A stretch of 64,000 nucleotides of DNA from Typhlomys cinereus (GCA_023101885.1 JALPQD010000514.1:897602-961601), one strand, 5' to 3'; numbered from the stretch's first letter, positions 13,010 through 23,796 are shown. Notes: generated by a model not told the origin, from the sequence alone. Program-made: numbers and translations.

Positions 13010-13536
13010 AGAACCATGGACAAATTCGGGAACCACCATGGACGCCTCCACCTCCTCCTTGTTTACTCTGCCCCGAGATTCACAGGCTCCGCCATACCAG
13101 AACCGGAAACGCAGGCCGCCCCCGCTTCCGCCCGGCGTCTATATGTGGGGTCTAGCATCCGAACTCAGGACCTTCCGCCTGCAAGGCAGAGGCTTAACCC
13201 CTGTGCCACCTCTCCAGCCCCATGATCATGTTTTGAAAGTCGTTATCCTGGGTCAGGCTTTCTTGGCTATTTTCCGTGGGTTTGCTCTGGTTGGAGTCTA
13301 TCATTATGGGATTAATTCCTTCAGTGGGAGATTTGTTTTCTTGGGTGTTGTTTCTCATGGATTTGCACTTTGACTTGGGCATTGTCGTTTTAACTCTTAA
13401 GACCTTCTTTCAATTTCTGTGTGTTTTTCACTGAACTGAATTATTTGGCCTGGGGTTTGATGGGGGGGGGGGCTTACCTAGGTCGCTGTGAGTCCCAGCT
13501 GGACTGCATGCATCCTGGGCGGGTGGGGGAAAGGGC
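10617..13536 (-). mobile_element. Internally deleted L1 with 16-bp target-site duplication
   Basis: It is flanked by the perfect 16-bp direct repeat catttctacctatttt at 10601-10616 and 13537-13552. Reading leftwards from 13536 there is a short 5' leader, then an ORF1 start at 13382 (MPKSKCKSMRNN...), ORF1 coiled-coil text, and ORF1 sequence ending near 12540. It then jumps straight to the distal part of ORF2 (12121-12540, with KWDLVKLKSFC and RQPTEWEKIF), the ORF2 end (11649-11972, ending SLIGGS) and the polypurine 3' UTR. The endonuclease and reverse-transcriptase regions are missing. A younger SINE sits inside at 12940-13221. It cannot mobilise itself. Confidence 0.85.
12940..13221 (-). mobile_element. 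Young TG-tailed tRNA-derived SINE nested in L1 ORF1
   Basis: It is flanked by atgatcat at 12932-12939 and 13222-13229. Left to right it has an AT-rich tail, (TG)n at 12977-13005, the young-subfamily body (ccaccatggacgcctccacc), box B complement (gaactcaggacctt) and ctctccagcccc, the reverse of the SINE start ggggctggagag. Predicted proteins across it are not real. Confidence 0.9.
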
Positions 13537-14189
13537 CATTTCTACCTATTTTATGGAACCTATATTACACACTTCTGATGCTTTCCATGGCTTTGTATAG
13601 ATTCGTTTCTAAATGACGCAGTATTCCTTTTGCCCAGAGAAGTGATTCTGTTTTTTGGAATATTTCTTATTGTGGAGGTTTTACTGGAAAGTGTCTTTCA
13701 GCTTTCTGTGTGATTCTTTATCTCATCTTTATTTGTAATACCAGGGATCAAAAACAGGTCTTTAAACATGCTAGGAAAAGTGCTTTCCTTACCTTAAGCT
13801 ACATCCCTCAAGCTTCATCTTTATTTTTTAGTGTTTTTTTTTTTGTGGGTGGGGCAGATATAGAATTCTGTAGAGAGTTTTTCTTTGTATATTTTATAAC
13901 CAGTGTTTTATATCTTTAGAAGATGTTGTATCATTTTATTAATTATCTATTATAATTCTTCATTTCTCTTTACCCCTTTTTGCTTTCTGGATGCATTTAA
14001 GATTTTATTTTTATCACTGGTTTCCAGTAGTTTTGACCTTGCTGATCGCTTTTGGTGCCATTTTTGTTACTCATTATAGTTAAGGTTTGTTTACATTCTC
14101 AGTTCTGTGGGAATCTGGTTTTAATTATATTTGGGAAAATGATTGTAAATGTTTCTTAAAATTTTTTTTTGCATTCTAATTTTTTGTTT

Positions 14190-14335
14190 TTATTTGTAAA
14201 AGGATCTTACTTTGTAGCCCAAGCTGGCCTGGAATTCATGGTGTAGTGCAGGACGTTCTCACACTGTGACAATCCTCCTGATTCTGCTATCCAGTGCTGG
14301 GTTTGCAGACATGGGAACCAAGCCGGGCTCTTTAT
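14190..14335 (-). mobile_element. B1 SINE (7SL-derived), reversed
   Basis: The text ggatcttactttgtagccca, agctggcctggaattc, caatcctcctgattctgc and cagtgctgggtttgcagaca is the reverse complement of B1. It is diverged. Confidence 0.75.
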
Positions 14336-14865
14336 TTCCCATGGGACACTATGCGTACATTGCATTACTTTGCTCTTTCCACTGAGTAAAGCACTGAGGT
14401 TCCACTGAGGTTTGAGTAATGTTCTTTCAGTCTCTGCTTTCTTTGGTTTATTTTGCTACTGTGTCTTCAAGATCACTCTTTATGCAATGCTTAATTGTAT
14501 GTTATTTACATAAAATTAAAGTTTCATTCAGATACTGTATTTTCCATGTTCAAAATCTGTCCTTTCAAATATCATTTATTTCTCTTATTATACCTGTCTT
14601 CCTGCAAATCCTCGGGCATATCATGCATCCTTGTAGTGTCAAAACATTCTTATGCTGATTGGGTTATCCCTTTCATTTTGGCTCTGTTTTGTAGACTACT
14701 CTACTTTCTTTCCTGTATCATATAGGCTACTGGCAGTTTCTGACCTTTTTTTTTTTTCATTATTGGCATCTGGTCATTACAGAATACTCCATTTTTGAAT
14801 GCTGTATTTTTGGGGTCCTCCAGTTTTGACCTTACGTGCCTTCCCAAGTGTCTGTGTGATAATAG
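14336..14865 (-). other. AT-rich sequence, probably more of the ancient L1M
   Basis: It has no gene. The pyrimidine-rich text and its position suggest a continuation of the old antisense L1, but I cannot align it. Open frames of 76-79 codons at 14419-14725 on + are unsupported. Confidence 0.35.
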
Positions 14866-15120
14866 CTTGGTGGAATTCTTAGCAGGTGGAGTCTAGTAAG
14901 AGGTTTTCAGGAAGTTGGGTCCTTAAAGAGGATAGTGGACCTCCAACAACTCTTGTCTTTTTCTTTCTGGCCATGATATCCTCCTTCAAAAGCAACAGGG
15001 ATAATAGATCATGTGTTAAAATCCTAAACTGGAAGCCAAAATCAACCTACTCAAGGTCCTTGTAAGTTAATTATCTCAGGTAATTAACAGTTACAAACAG
15101 CTGCTGATTGACACTGGGGG
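14866..15120 (+). mobile_element. MaLR-type LTR fragment
   Basis: The phrases ttaaagaggatagtggacct, cttgtctttttctttctggc and ggccatgatatcctcc follow the usual order of MLT1/ORR1-class LTRs. Boundaries are approximate. Confidence 0.4.
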
Positions 15121-15264
15121 TGGTCCTTTTAAGCTGCACAATTTTTACTTTCAAAACAAAACTTTATTTGTTCATTCATTTAGCATTTTTTTACTTTTAA
15201 CATACACATATTATCCAGCTCATTCCTTTCAAGAATTATTTTTGCACTCCCCCCCCTCCCTTTT

Positions 15265-15545
15265 CTTTGTGCAGGTGTATGTACAAGAGTGTGTGTGCCT
15301 GGGGAGGCCCAAGGTAGAGATGAGAAATTGGCCTTTATCACTCTTATTCTTGTGAGCCTGGGTCCCTCTAGTTAAGCCCAGAACATTCCATGAGGGCTAA
15401 TCTGGCTAGTCAGCTTTCTCTGGGGATTCCCAGGCTCTGTCTTCTAGGATGAGAATTACAGGCAGGTCACCACACCAACCTGCCATTTTTATCTGTGATC
15501 TGAACTCAGGTCCCTTTGCTTTGGAGCCATCTCTCCAGCCCCTTG
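15265..15545 (-). mobile_element. Composite rodent SINE (B4/B2-like), reversed
   Basis: A gtgtgtgcctggggaggccc start, a middle with ctctgtcttctaggatgaga and attacaggcaggtcacc, and an end reading ctgaactcaggtccctttgc then gagccatctctccagcccc. This is the reverse complement of a tRNA-like head with a fused body. Confidence 0.6.
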
Positions 15546-16084
15546 TGCTTTTTATCAATTGCATATCTAGAACAGTCATCTTTCCCTATAACTAAGACCT
15601 GGCTCTGTTGGTAGTACATTTAATCTCCAGTGTGGTCAATTAGTTCTCTTCCCTCTGGCTTTGAGAATTGGAATGATTTAGTTTGTATGAAGCTTAGGGG
15701 TCTGGGATTCTAATTTCCTGCTACTAGTACTTTACCTCAAGATTCTTCCCCTGGACTTTCAGTTTTAGTTTATCTATCACAGATTAGCATCTAGCCAAGG
15801 TCTTAATACTTTTGTGATTTCTGGTGTTCTTTGCTACAAAACACTTTTATAATGTTCACCTTTTCAAAATCTAGCTTCTTTATAGTCCCAAATTCTGATT
15901 TTCTTTCTTCAACATTTAACATTAAATATTTTTATATTTTAGATTATTTTTCAGATTTTCTCACAGTCCATCACCTGATTCTGGGCAGAAAGCTACTGGA
16001 AATTATTTGTAGGGCTCAATGCTTGTTTCCCTATCCCTTTCAGCAATGTTTTCTCATGTTTGAAATCAATTGCTGCAAGCTGTG
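15546..16084. other. AT-rich intergenic, nothing recognised
   Basis: No gene or named repeat is seen. A 95-codon plus frame at 15831-16118 is AT-rich and unsupported. Confidence 0.5.
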
Positions 16085-16470
16085 TGTTCTTTACCACTGT
16101 GACAAAACTCTGGCATAAGCAATTTAAAAGCAGGCAAGATTTACTCTGACTCACAGTTTCAGTGATTTCCATCATGGCTTGGCTGACTCCACTATTTCCA
16201 GGCTGTGGGGCAAGCAAAGCTTAATGGTATGATGTGATGGAGCAAAGCTGCCCACTTCATGGTTGTCAGGAAGCAGAGTCAGGGAGATAGGAAAGGGATT
16301 TGCAGACCTACTACCTCCAATCAGAGTCCACCTACTAACTGCCCTTTCAGCTATGAACAATGCATCGACTGAGGTAACATCCTCACAATCCGACCACCAG
16401 TCTGTAGCATCAGCAGCTGGGAGTACATGAATCTTCAAGGGACATTTCATGGCCAAAACACATGTGTTCT
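16085..16470 (-). mobile_element. MaLR-type LTR, reversed
   Basis: The stretch begins with accactgtgacaaaactctgg and has gggcaagcaaagcttaatgg, a middle rich in cacctactaactgcc and an end tcaagggacatttcatggcc. This is the layout of MLT1/MT-class LTRs read backwards. It is diverged. Confidence 0.45.
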
Positions 16471-16534
16471 AGCCCAGTATTCTATTTATTTATCATAGAA
16501 AATAAGTCCAGATCTCATTAACACCTTATGGTCA

Positions 16535-16612
16535 GTTTATCATTTTAAATGATAATGGAAGTTTATCATTTTAAATGATAATGAAAGTTTATCATTTTAA
16601 ATGACATTTCAT
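16535..16612. repeat. 26-bp tandem repeat (3 copies) with a palindromic core
   Basis: Three copies start at 16535, 16561 and 16587. The first two each contain the inverted repeat ttatcattt-t-aaatgataa (9-bp arms, 1-nt spacer). The third copy has a decayed right arm. It lies in AT-rich intergenic DNA. Confidence 0.85.
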
Positions 16613-17804
16613 TTATTTCATTTAACAAAACACTTATGGAACACCTGAGAAGAGTCCATAAGTACAAATGATTCAAAAACTAATGATTATATAAAAAGTT
16701 ATAATATTGTGGTTATATTTGCACACACTCTCCTTAATTCTCTGGAAGTCCTAAATTTGATGATTTTATGTTTTCTGTTTTTGAATGTAGATTCTATGAC
16801 TGCTTGTCCAATAGAGTATGACTGAAATTATGCTGTACCCATCTCTTGGCAAGCATCTTAAGAAACTGGCAGTTTCCTCTTCCTGTCTCCTGAAATGCTC
16901 AGACATATGCCCATTCAATATTCTAGGAAGAAACCAACCAAATGCAAAGGAAGTCCCATGCAGTTGGTCTGGCTGCCAGCCCCAGTGACTCAGCCAAGTT
17001 TAAACATCCGTTGCCAGACATCCCACTAGGCGATTTTTCAAATACTGCATCCTTAGCTGTGGAGTCATGCCAGCCACTGAGATACCCTGCTGATGCTGTA
17101 TGGAAGAGAGGCAGGGTGCTCCTGCTGAGCCCTTATCAAACTGCTTATTTGTAAGCATAAGAAATGATTGTTTTTGCACTAAGAGGCTAAATTTGAGGTG
17201 GTTGTAGTGCAGTAATCAATATCTGGAACAAATGCCACACCACAAAGTGCTGTGACGGAAGTGACCAATCAACCAATTAATTAACAAAAATTTATTATGT
17301 GCCTATTACAGAATAGGTACCTAGTCAGGAAAGGCGTTTGCCAAGTGAGGTCTGAATGGAAATTAAGAGAAGGTCTAGCACCTAGGAATGATACAGTTTT
17401 GGGACATGAGCAGCATGGGGACATCTGAATAGATGTGGTAGCTCAGAAAAATTAAGTTCAAATTATAAAAGAAAAACTGTGACCAGATTCAAAAGTGGGT
17501 GAGGGCCTGTTACTGAGATGCAATAGTAGGTAATTAAAGCTTAATCCTCTCTGCACACTTGTAAATCAGGCAATTAATTTACTTAATGACTCTTTAGTCA
17601 ATAGACTACTTTGATATTTTATTCCCAGGATATTTCTTGTATATAGAATGATACCTGAGATATATAAGAAATGATAAATATTAATTAACTGACTGAAGAA
17701 CTACATAAGAATTAAAAGGGAATAATACACAATACAAAGACTTAAGTGCTAAAAAAGTCATCATTCTGCCAGTGGTGTAGAGAACAGTCTGGGGATAGGT
17801 TAGC
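16613..17804. other. Intergenic, nothing recognised
   Basis: AT-rich, with short chance frames (for example 16942-17154 on +). No motif, splice pair or repeat family is evident. Confidence 0.5.
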
Positions 17805-18010
17805 TGTGTTAATCAGCCTGGGTTGCCATGACAAATGCCACAGAGAGTACACGCTACTAAAACAACTGAAATTATTTTTTTTCCCAGTAGTAGAGGGCAG
17901 AAGTCTGAGGTCAGGTGTCAGTAAGGTCAGGCTCTGGAGAGGACTCTCTTATTTGCTTTAAAATAGCTGCCTCCTTCCTATCTCCTCACATGACTGAGGG
18001 AAAGGGAAAC
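17805..18010 (-). mobile_element. MLT1-like MaLR LTR fragment, reversed
   Basis: The text tgtgttaatcagcctgggtt, ccatgacaaatgccacagag, gtagagggcagaagtctgag and ctctcttatttgctttaaaa resembles the reverse complement of an MLT1 LTR. Confidence 0.5.
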
Positions 18011-18480
18011 AAACAATGCAGTATCTATTTATCAGAGCACTAATCATAAGAATTCAAGTTTCCTGATGTCATCCAAATCTCTCTCAAGTGTCCTATCTCC
18101 CATACAGGAATATATTTCATTGCATAGCAGTAGAAAAGGAGAGAAGAGAGATTTTATTAGGTGGTGAATGTAACAAGGTAGGTCTCCCCTTATCCACATG
18201 TGAAATGTTTCAATATTGATGGGATACTTGAAACTGTGAATAATATATATATAATATACATACACACACATATATATGCATACACACAATTACACATAAT
18301 ATACAGTATTTTTCTTTTATGTGAATTTATGATAAAACAATTTATAAATTAGGTACAGTAAGAGATTAACAATAATTTTAATTCTATTAATAGAATATAA
18401 TAACAATGTAGCATAATAAATTGATGTGATATGGTTAATCTAGAAATCAAGATGGTTTTGTTTGAACACCTTTCTTGGGG
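18011..18480. other. AT-rich DNA with TATATA/TACACACA simple repeats
   Basis: Simple sequence at about 18242-18305 mixes TA and CA steps. No gene is present. Confidence 0.6.
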
Positions 18481-19395
18481 AGACACCACACACAACTGGC
18501 TTTCCACCCTGAAGTTCAAGGACGGAAAGTAACAGTTACGCCAAGGTCCAACTTGACAAACCAGTGAGTGTGTTGGGGCTACTTACAGGAGTGGGTACAT
18601 TTCAAGGGCAACTAATCACTAGGAAGCCCTTTCCTCCATGTCCCCTTCTTGGATGAGACTCATGGAGCTGGGCCCCTGGAGGTCTCGGCTGAAGGACGTG
18701 CCAGGAGTCTCCTCCAGGCTTCTGGGCTGCTGTGGGGGCCTCTCCCTGACTTCCTGGCTGACTGCTCAGCAGTCGCATCTACACTTTGGCTCCAGGCTCT
18801 TCGAGACTCTCTTGAACTCTCCACTTGGAGCAGGACTGTTGGGCTGCTATGCAGGACTCTTCCAGGCTTTTTCCATGCTTGGGGTCTCCTTCAGACTGTA
18901 CTGGCTGGCTTGCCTGGCAGGAGATACTCTTTCACCAGTTGTTGCTTCCTGTTTTCCCACATCCTGCAGGGAGCTCTGCTCCCCAGCTCCTTATGGGCAG
19001 GAGCTTCCAGAGAATAATGAGAGATAGTTCCATGCTGAGACTTCCTCCAGGAACTGTGCAAGATTTCATAATGCTTCTCAGAATGGCACGCAATTGAAAA
19101 CTGGGTGTTGGAATTTTCCTTTTAATATGGACCGTGGTTAATCTGGTCTTACAAATGAGGGGGATTATTATGATTCTCAGAGATGACAAGGGTGGGAACT
19201 AAAGTAGCAGCAACTGGGTTACAGGAGGGCTGGGTAAATTTGAAAAAAATACTAATCATTGTTATTGGACTGAAGTATTAAACTGCCGACAACCTTTCTG
19301 AGATATTTCTTTTACTTTACCTAAAAATTTTTGGTTTTTAAAACTCTTCTACGAAGTTCAAGACAGTTCACAGAAGAGAGGATGGAAAGAATGTA
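18481..19395. other. GC-richer intergenic patch, unassigned
   Basis: The segment 18630-19020 is clearly richer in G+C than its surroundings, and two plus-strand frames of 122 and 129 codons overlap there. Imperfect internal similarity (gggctgctgtggg versus gggctgctatgcagg; repeated ccaggct words) suggests an old internally repeated element rather than a gene. The translations do not resemble a known family and there is no splice or promoter context. Confidence 0.4.
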
Positions 19396-19399
19396 AGTG

Positions 19400-20115
19400 C
19401 TAGGAAGAAGGGGAAGAGTTCAGTGAGGCACTCTCTTCTGGACGTGACAAGGCTGTTGCACTCATGAACTCAGCAGCTGTGGTTACTTGGACAAGACCCA
19501 GCTAGACAGTCTTCCAGCATGGAGGGACTTTTGAGGCCTTACCCCTAACTGAGGACTTAGTGACAGCTGCTGGGGAGGGAGAGTTATTTTTCGTCAGCCA
19601 TGCTGTAGTGCGTGGCTCCATAGCCCGGTTCATGCAGGCAGAACTAATAGAACTCAGTGGTAAACATTATTTTTAATTTATTTATTTACTTATTCAGTGT
19701 GTGCGTGTTTCAGAAGTCACTGTGTGTCCCTCTGGAGGACCAAGGGTGACTTTGGGAAACATCCTGGATTGCTTCCACCTCCTTTTTGCTTCGCTCTGGA
19801 ATTTCCCAGATTCTGCCCACCAGGGCCAGGAGTTCAGGCCATTTCTTCCCAGCATTTTTGGGTGGGACCTGGGATCTGAACTCAGGACCTTCTGCTTTGT
19901 GAGGCACAGTCTTAATCCGAGTCATATCTCCAGCTTGACCTTTTTTTTTTTAAAAGAAAACAAAAACAGCACATGAAAGTAACAGAGGGAATGTGCAGGA
20001 GCACTGGGGAAAGTAGGTGGGGGAGGGTCAGGTTTTGATATGATCAAGATAACATTGTATACATGTATGACACTGTCAATGAAAAAAGTATTTTAAAAAT
20101 TAGGGTTTTTTTTTT
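19400..20115 (+). mobile_element. Lx-type L1 3' end, interrupted by a SINE
   Basis: The left part (19420-19670) matches the familiar rodent Lx wording: cagcagctgtggttacttgg, cttccagcatggagggactt, gacagctgctggggaggga. The right part (19945-20115) has the purine-rich ggtgggggagggtcag, the gatatgatcaagataacattgta motif and an A-rich end. The SINE at 19676-19940 lies between them. Confidence 0.55.
19676..19940 (-). mobile_element. tRNA-derived SINE (B2-superfamily, older subfamily)
   Basis: AT-rich tail, tgtgtgcgtgtttcag, body with catcctggattgcttccacc, then gggatctgaactcaggacct and catatctccagctt at the reversed 5' end. The TG run has shrunk to a few steps. Confidence 0.8.
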
Positions 20116-20238
20116 CCCCCAAGAGTGACTCCATTTTACATTCTAGGATGTCTGTTTTTAATGTAAAAGAATTATCAAAATCAAACAAATTAAAGGGATA
20201 TATTTTTAAGCTATGATTTTATTTATTAAACATATTAT

Positions 20239-20669
20239 AGAAACATTTTAGTGACCATTGCCAGCCCGCCGAGCCGCCGCACCCGCCGAGCCGCTGCCGT
20301 GAGCAAGGCCCACCCTCTTGAGCTGAAAAAATTTATGGACAAGAAGTTATTACTGAAGTTGAACGGGGCCCGGAATGTGCAGAGCATCCTGCGTGGCTTC
20401 GACCCTTTCATGAACCTCGTGATTGATGAGTGCGTGGAGCTGGCGACTAGCGGGCAGCAGAACGGCATTGGGATGGTGGTCATAGGAGGAAACAGTATCA
20501 TCATGTTGGAAGCGTTGGAGCGCGTGTTAACAGCAGCAGAGGAGGAGCCCATGTTCCCCCCCCAAAGGCCTGTTCTATGACGTAAAAGTTGGGTTGTGTA
20601 CTTTTTCATATTGAACTTTTTGCTAAATAAACTTTTGTAGTAGTCAAAAAAAGAGAAACATTTTAGTGA
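20239..20669 (+). pseudogene. SNRPG: SNRPG processed pseudogene (Sm protein G)
   Basis: SNRPG encodes the small ring protein Sm-G of spliceosomal snRNPs. Codons 20299-20526 match its whole 76-residue length: [35 protein letters not shown] and [12 protein letters not shown] are all present with no internal stop and no intron. The initiator is GTG instead of ATG. After the final valine an extra T turns the expected stop into tta, so the frame reads through to a TGA at 20578. A 3' UTR with AATAAA at 20626-20631 and a short A tail follows. Perfect 16-bp direct repeats (agaaacattttagtga) at 20239-20254 and 20654-20669 are the target-site duplication. A retrocopy made by L1 machinery is clear. Expression is not expected, though a near-intact frame remains. 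Confidence 0.97.
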
Positions 20670-21799
20670 AAAATTCAATTTCTAAAACTATAAAAACAAA
20701 GCTAACACTAAAACCAGTAATTTCATTATTTTAGAGGCATTAACCTAAAAAAATACACTGTTGCTGCCTTCTATATTTTTTAATCTTGAATATGACTGTG
20801 AATTTTATATTTTAAAATATTTTTATAGCATATTATGTCATAAATATCTCTAATAGCTAGTCATTTTTTCTAAATCAAAATACATGGAAGGAAGAAGTTA
20901 TCAATACTTGTTATTCCAATGCTCACATACCGATGATTAAGGCTTGAAAAATTTGCTTACTAGCTTGTTGGCAACAGAACAATCGGATTTCATTATTGGA
21001 ACATAAGGAATACCAAAATACATTTTCACAGCTATTTAGCTCTGACATGGGAAATTTTGATAAAGTATTCAAGACACTGGTCCATAACTTTAGGTGGACA
21101 AATTGTCCTCTAATTTTGTCATCCCATAGTCAAGAACAGGTAGTGGAAAGATTTTTGAAGCAAAAACATGTAATTCATACTAGCCTTTCAAGGTATTAAT
21201 ATACAGACAATTCTAATATACTATGTTTTCATATTTTAGCTTTTTCTGCTTTTGAAGGAGAAATATGCTCATTAAAATATTTGAAAATATAAAACACACA
21301 AGGTATAAAAAATCTAGAATAGCATCATTCTAACATATTCATGTCACAGTATTCTTATATATTTGCTTTCAGATTTTTGAAATTGCCAGTATTTGTAATT
21401 TTATGTGTTTGTCAGTGTTCCAATTTTTTCTTTCCAATTCTGGGTATTAAACTCAGGGCTTCCACTATGGGAGAAAAACATTCTGTCATTGGCGATATTT
21501 TCAGCTAGGTGTGCAACCTTACTACTTGGTCTATTTAAATGCAGTACTGTTCTGTTCATTACATACTCTAAATTATATGACTAGTAAGATTAGAAAGATT
21601 GGTTGTGTTTTAATGTGCAGTATATATCAGGCATATTTTTCTTCTATTAATCCACTTGACCCTCAAAATTGTTACTATTCCCACTTCTTACAAATGAGGA
21701 AACTGAGATACTTAAGTTTGTTCATTCTCTAGTAATGGGCATTTTAGTAGTTAACAGTTTTTGTAATTATAAACAAGGTTGTCATGAATATCTGTTCAT
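20670..21799. other. AT-rich intergenic, nothing recognised
   Basis: Frames of 67-73 codons at 20996-21199 and 21511-21732 are AT-rich and match nothing I know. No repeat family is clear. Confidence 0.5.
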
Positions 21800-21819
21800 T
21801 TTTAAAAACTTTTTATTAT

Positions 21820-21859
<40 letters not shown>

Positions 21860-22082
21860 CACTGTATGTCCCTGTAGAGGACTAAGGGTGGATTCGGGAA
21901 TCATTCTGGATTGCTTTCACCTTATTGCTTCCCTCTGAGATTTCCCAAGCTCTGCCCACCAGGTTCAGACATGTAGGCCACTCCTGTTTTTGCCTGACAT
22001 TTTTGCATGGGATCTGGGATCACAACTCAATACCTGCTTGCGGGGCAGATCCTTAACCCTGAGCCATCTCTCCAGACCAATT
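21800..22082 (-). mobile_element. tRNA-derived SINE (B2-superfamily, older subfamily)
   Basis: Tail, (TG)n then (GA)n at 21822-21860, body with attctggattgctttcacc, gggatcacaactcaatacct and gagccatctctccag. The microsatellite tail has changed from TG to GA motif part-way. Confidence 0.8.
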
Positions 22083-22256
22083 TTTTTCAATATATAATTT
22101 CCCTAGGATAAGTCCTAAAGAGAAGAGTTGTTGGGTCCAAAAACAGATATTCACATTTTCAAACGTTTGTTCCATACTTCCATGTCGCTGTAGGAAAATT
22201 AAGTCAAACTTACATCTAGAAATGTTAACATACAGATCCTCACACTCACATTCTTT

Positions 22257-22554
22257 TTTTTAAATTTATTATTATTATTATTATTATTTATTCAACTGTG
22301 TGCATGTGCGTGTGTATGTCTGTGTGTGTGTGTGTGTATGTGTGTGTGTGTCGTGTATGTGTATGTGACCAATTCGCGAACCACCATGGGCGTCTCCACT
22401 CCTTCCGCCCTAGGATTCATAGGCTCCGCCCTACCAGGACCAGAAGCGCAGGCCGCCCCCGCTTCCGCCTGGCGTCTATACGTGGGATCTGGAATCCGAA
22501 CTCAGGACCTTCCGCCTTGGCGGAGGCTTAACCCCTGAGCCACCTCTCCAGCCC
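22257..22554 (-). mobile_element. Young TG-tailed tRNA-derived SINE
   Basis: Flanks cacactcacattcttt (22241-22256) and cacactcagattcttt (22555-22570) are a 16-bp target-site duplication with one mismatch. Left to right: (TTA)n tail, TG-rich run, young-subfamily body (gggcgtctccactccttcc), box B complement and ccacctctccagcccc. Apart from a small deletion near the tRNA end it is nearly intact. Confidence 0.92.
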
Positions 22555-23756
22555 CACACTCAGATTCTTTAACAGAATAAAGATCACTTCAAAAATAGGG
22601 CTGCATTATAACGGAAGTTTTAAGGCGAGCTTTGTTATACGATTTATGTTATGTCAATATCTGTTCCTATGCTACATTTTGAAGTGTTAAAAATTGGGTA
22701 TAATTTACATAATTTCAACCTATGTGCAAGATGAGTTTGCTGATTGCAGTCTCTCCAATAGCAGATCCTCAAGACTGCTCTATAGAGGAACGGAATATAA
22801 TTTGTTACATAAACTTGTATAATTATAATCACCAAGCCTTTAAGTTACTAGGCATCACTCATCAATGATTTCTGGCTCTACTTTTCGGTTTCCTTGTTCT
22901 GCTGCTTAGGGAGGCTGTCTCCGGCTGTGAACGACTCATTATCTGGTCACCCCAGCTGCTGAGTGACTGCATGGTTAGTCAGTGGGTGCCGACGCCCTAC
23001 TGGAAAAGCTCCCAACACGCCAGAAGCCAGGCTTTCGGGGACTCGGGGGAGGTAGTCGCACGCCCTGACCCTCCCCTCCGCAGGGACTGCGAGCCAATTC
23101 CTCCAAGCTCACATGACTTTATCCCAGCAACTTTCTTGTCACCTCCGCCTGCGGAATGAACACGGGCTCTTTTGCTCATCAGACCCAAAGAGTCTCCGCG
23201 ACCTTTCAGAGAGTCTAGAGTATTGTAGCAACGGGTTGAATAAAAACAGAGGGGCTGTGACAGAAGGTTTGCTGGACCCCAACTCAACCCTCTTTTCTTT
23301 CTCTGTTTCTGATTCATTCCTTGGGGCTCGTAGTCGTCCTCGGTGCGCCTGAAGGACCCCGACCTCCGGAGACGCACGACCAAAGGAAAAGCGAGAGACG
23401 TCGTCCTTAATCCTGTGGCCAAGTATGAAATTAACAAGATACTCTAGCAGAGGTGGGATTCGTGTGAGGGCCTGAGCAGATGGGTCCCAGTTCTGGTTAG
23501 ACCTGAGGCAGGCAGTGCCGTGGTCGCCCAGGTTCCCGACGTGCCCCGCGCGGGGGCCTGGCCGCTCCTTTGCTGTTGCCGCCGCCACCGTCGCCGCCTG
23601 GGTTGCTGGGGGTGGGTGAAGAGGAGGAGTCGTCGGGGACCCTGTGGAGTCCGTCTCTGTGGCTGGTTTCGCCTAAGGCGTCCTCCTCCTTTCTGCGCAC
23701 CCAACTGCCGCGGTGTCGAGGGGGGAGTCCCGGGGACACCCCGGCGCGCAGTGGAC

Positions 23757-23796
23757 ATGCCGCTCTTTGCCACCAATCCCTTCGACCCGGATGTTG
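23757..23796 (+). CDS. STAM: STAM coding exon 1 (residues 1-13 plus first base of 14)
   Basis: Encodes MPLFATNPFDPDV, the N-terminal helix leading into the VHS domain. The start codon lies in gtggacATGc, with G at -3, an adequate context. The donor is g|gtaagt at 23797 (phase 1). The last base joins exon 2 to make Glu14. Human STAM, as I recall it, has Gln rather than Pro at position 11, so this may be a lineage substitution. The exon sits inside the CpG island; the upstream untranslated part is not delimited. Confidence 0.96.

Larger units (their letters stand above)
7960..14190 (-). mobile_element. Ancient L1M host element, split by younger insertions
   Basis: Pieces at about 7960-8142, 9297-9930, 10240-10616 and 13537-14190 read as consecutive parts of one old antisense L1: tgctgcatctcatag, then gtgatattaacacagcca, then ttgctatagggcttacagta, then gcagatatagaattct. 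The intervening blocks are two younger L1s and SINEs. The element is non-coding and heavily mutated. The continuity across the insertions is my reading and would need alignment. Confidence 0.5.

Noticed and set aside
20251..20580. Functional SNRPG gene
   Set aside because: It is intronless, with GTG at the start codon, a lost stop, an A tail and a target-site duplication. This marks it as a retrocopy.
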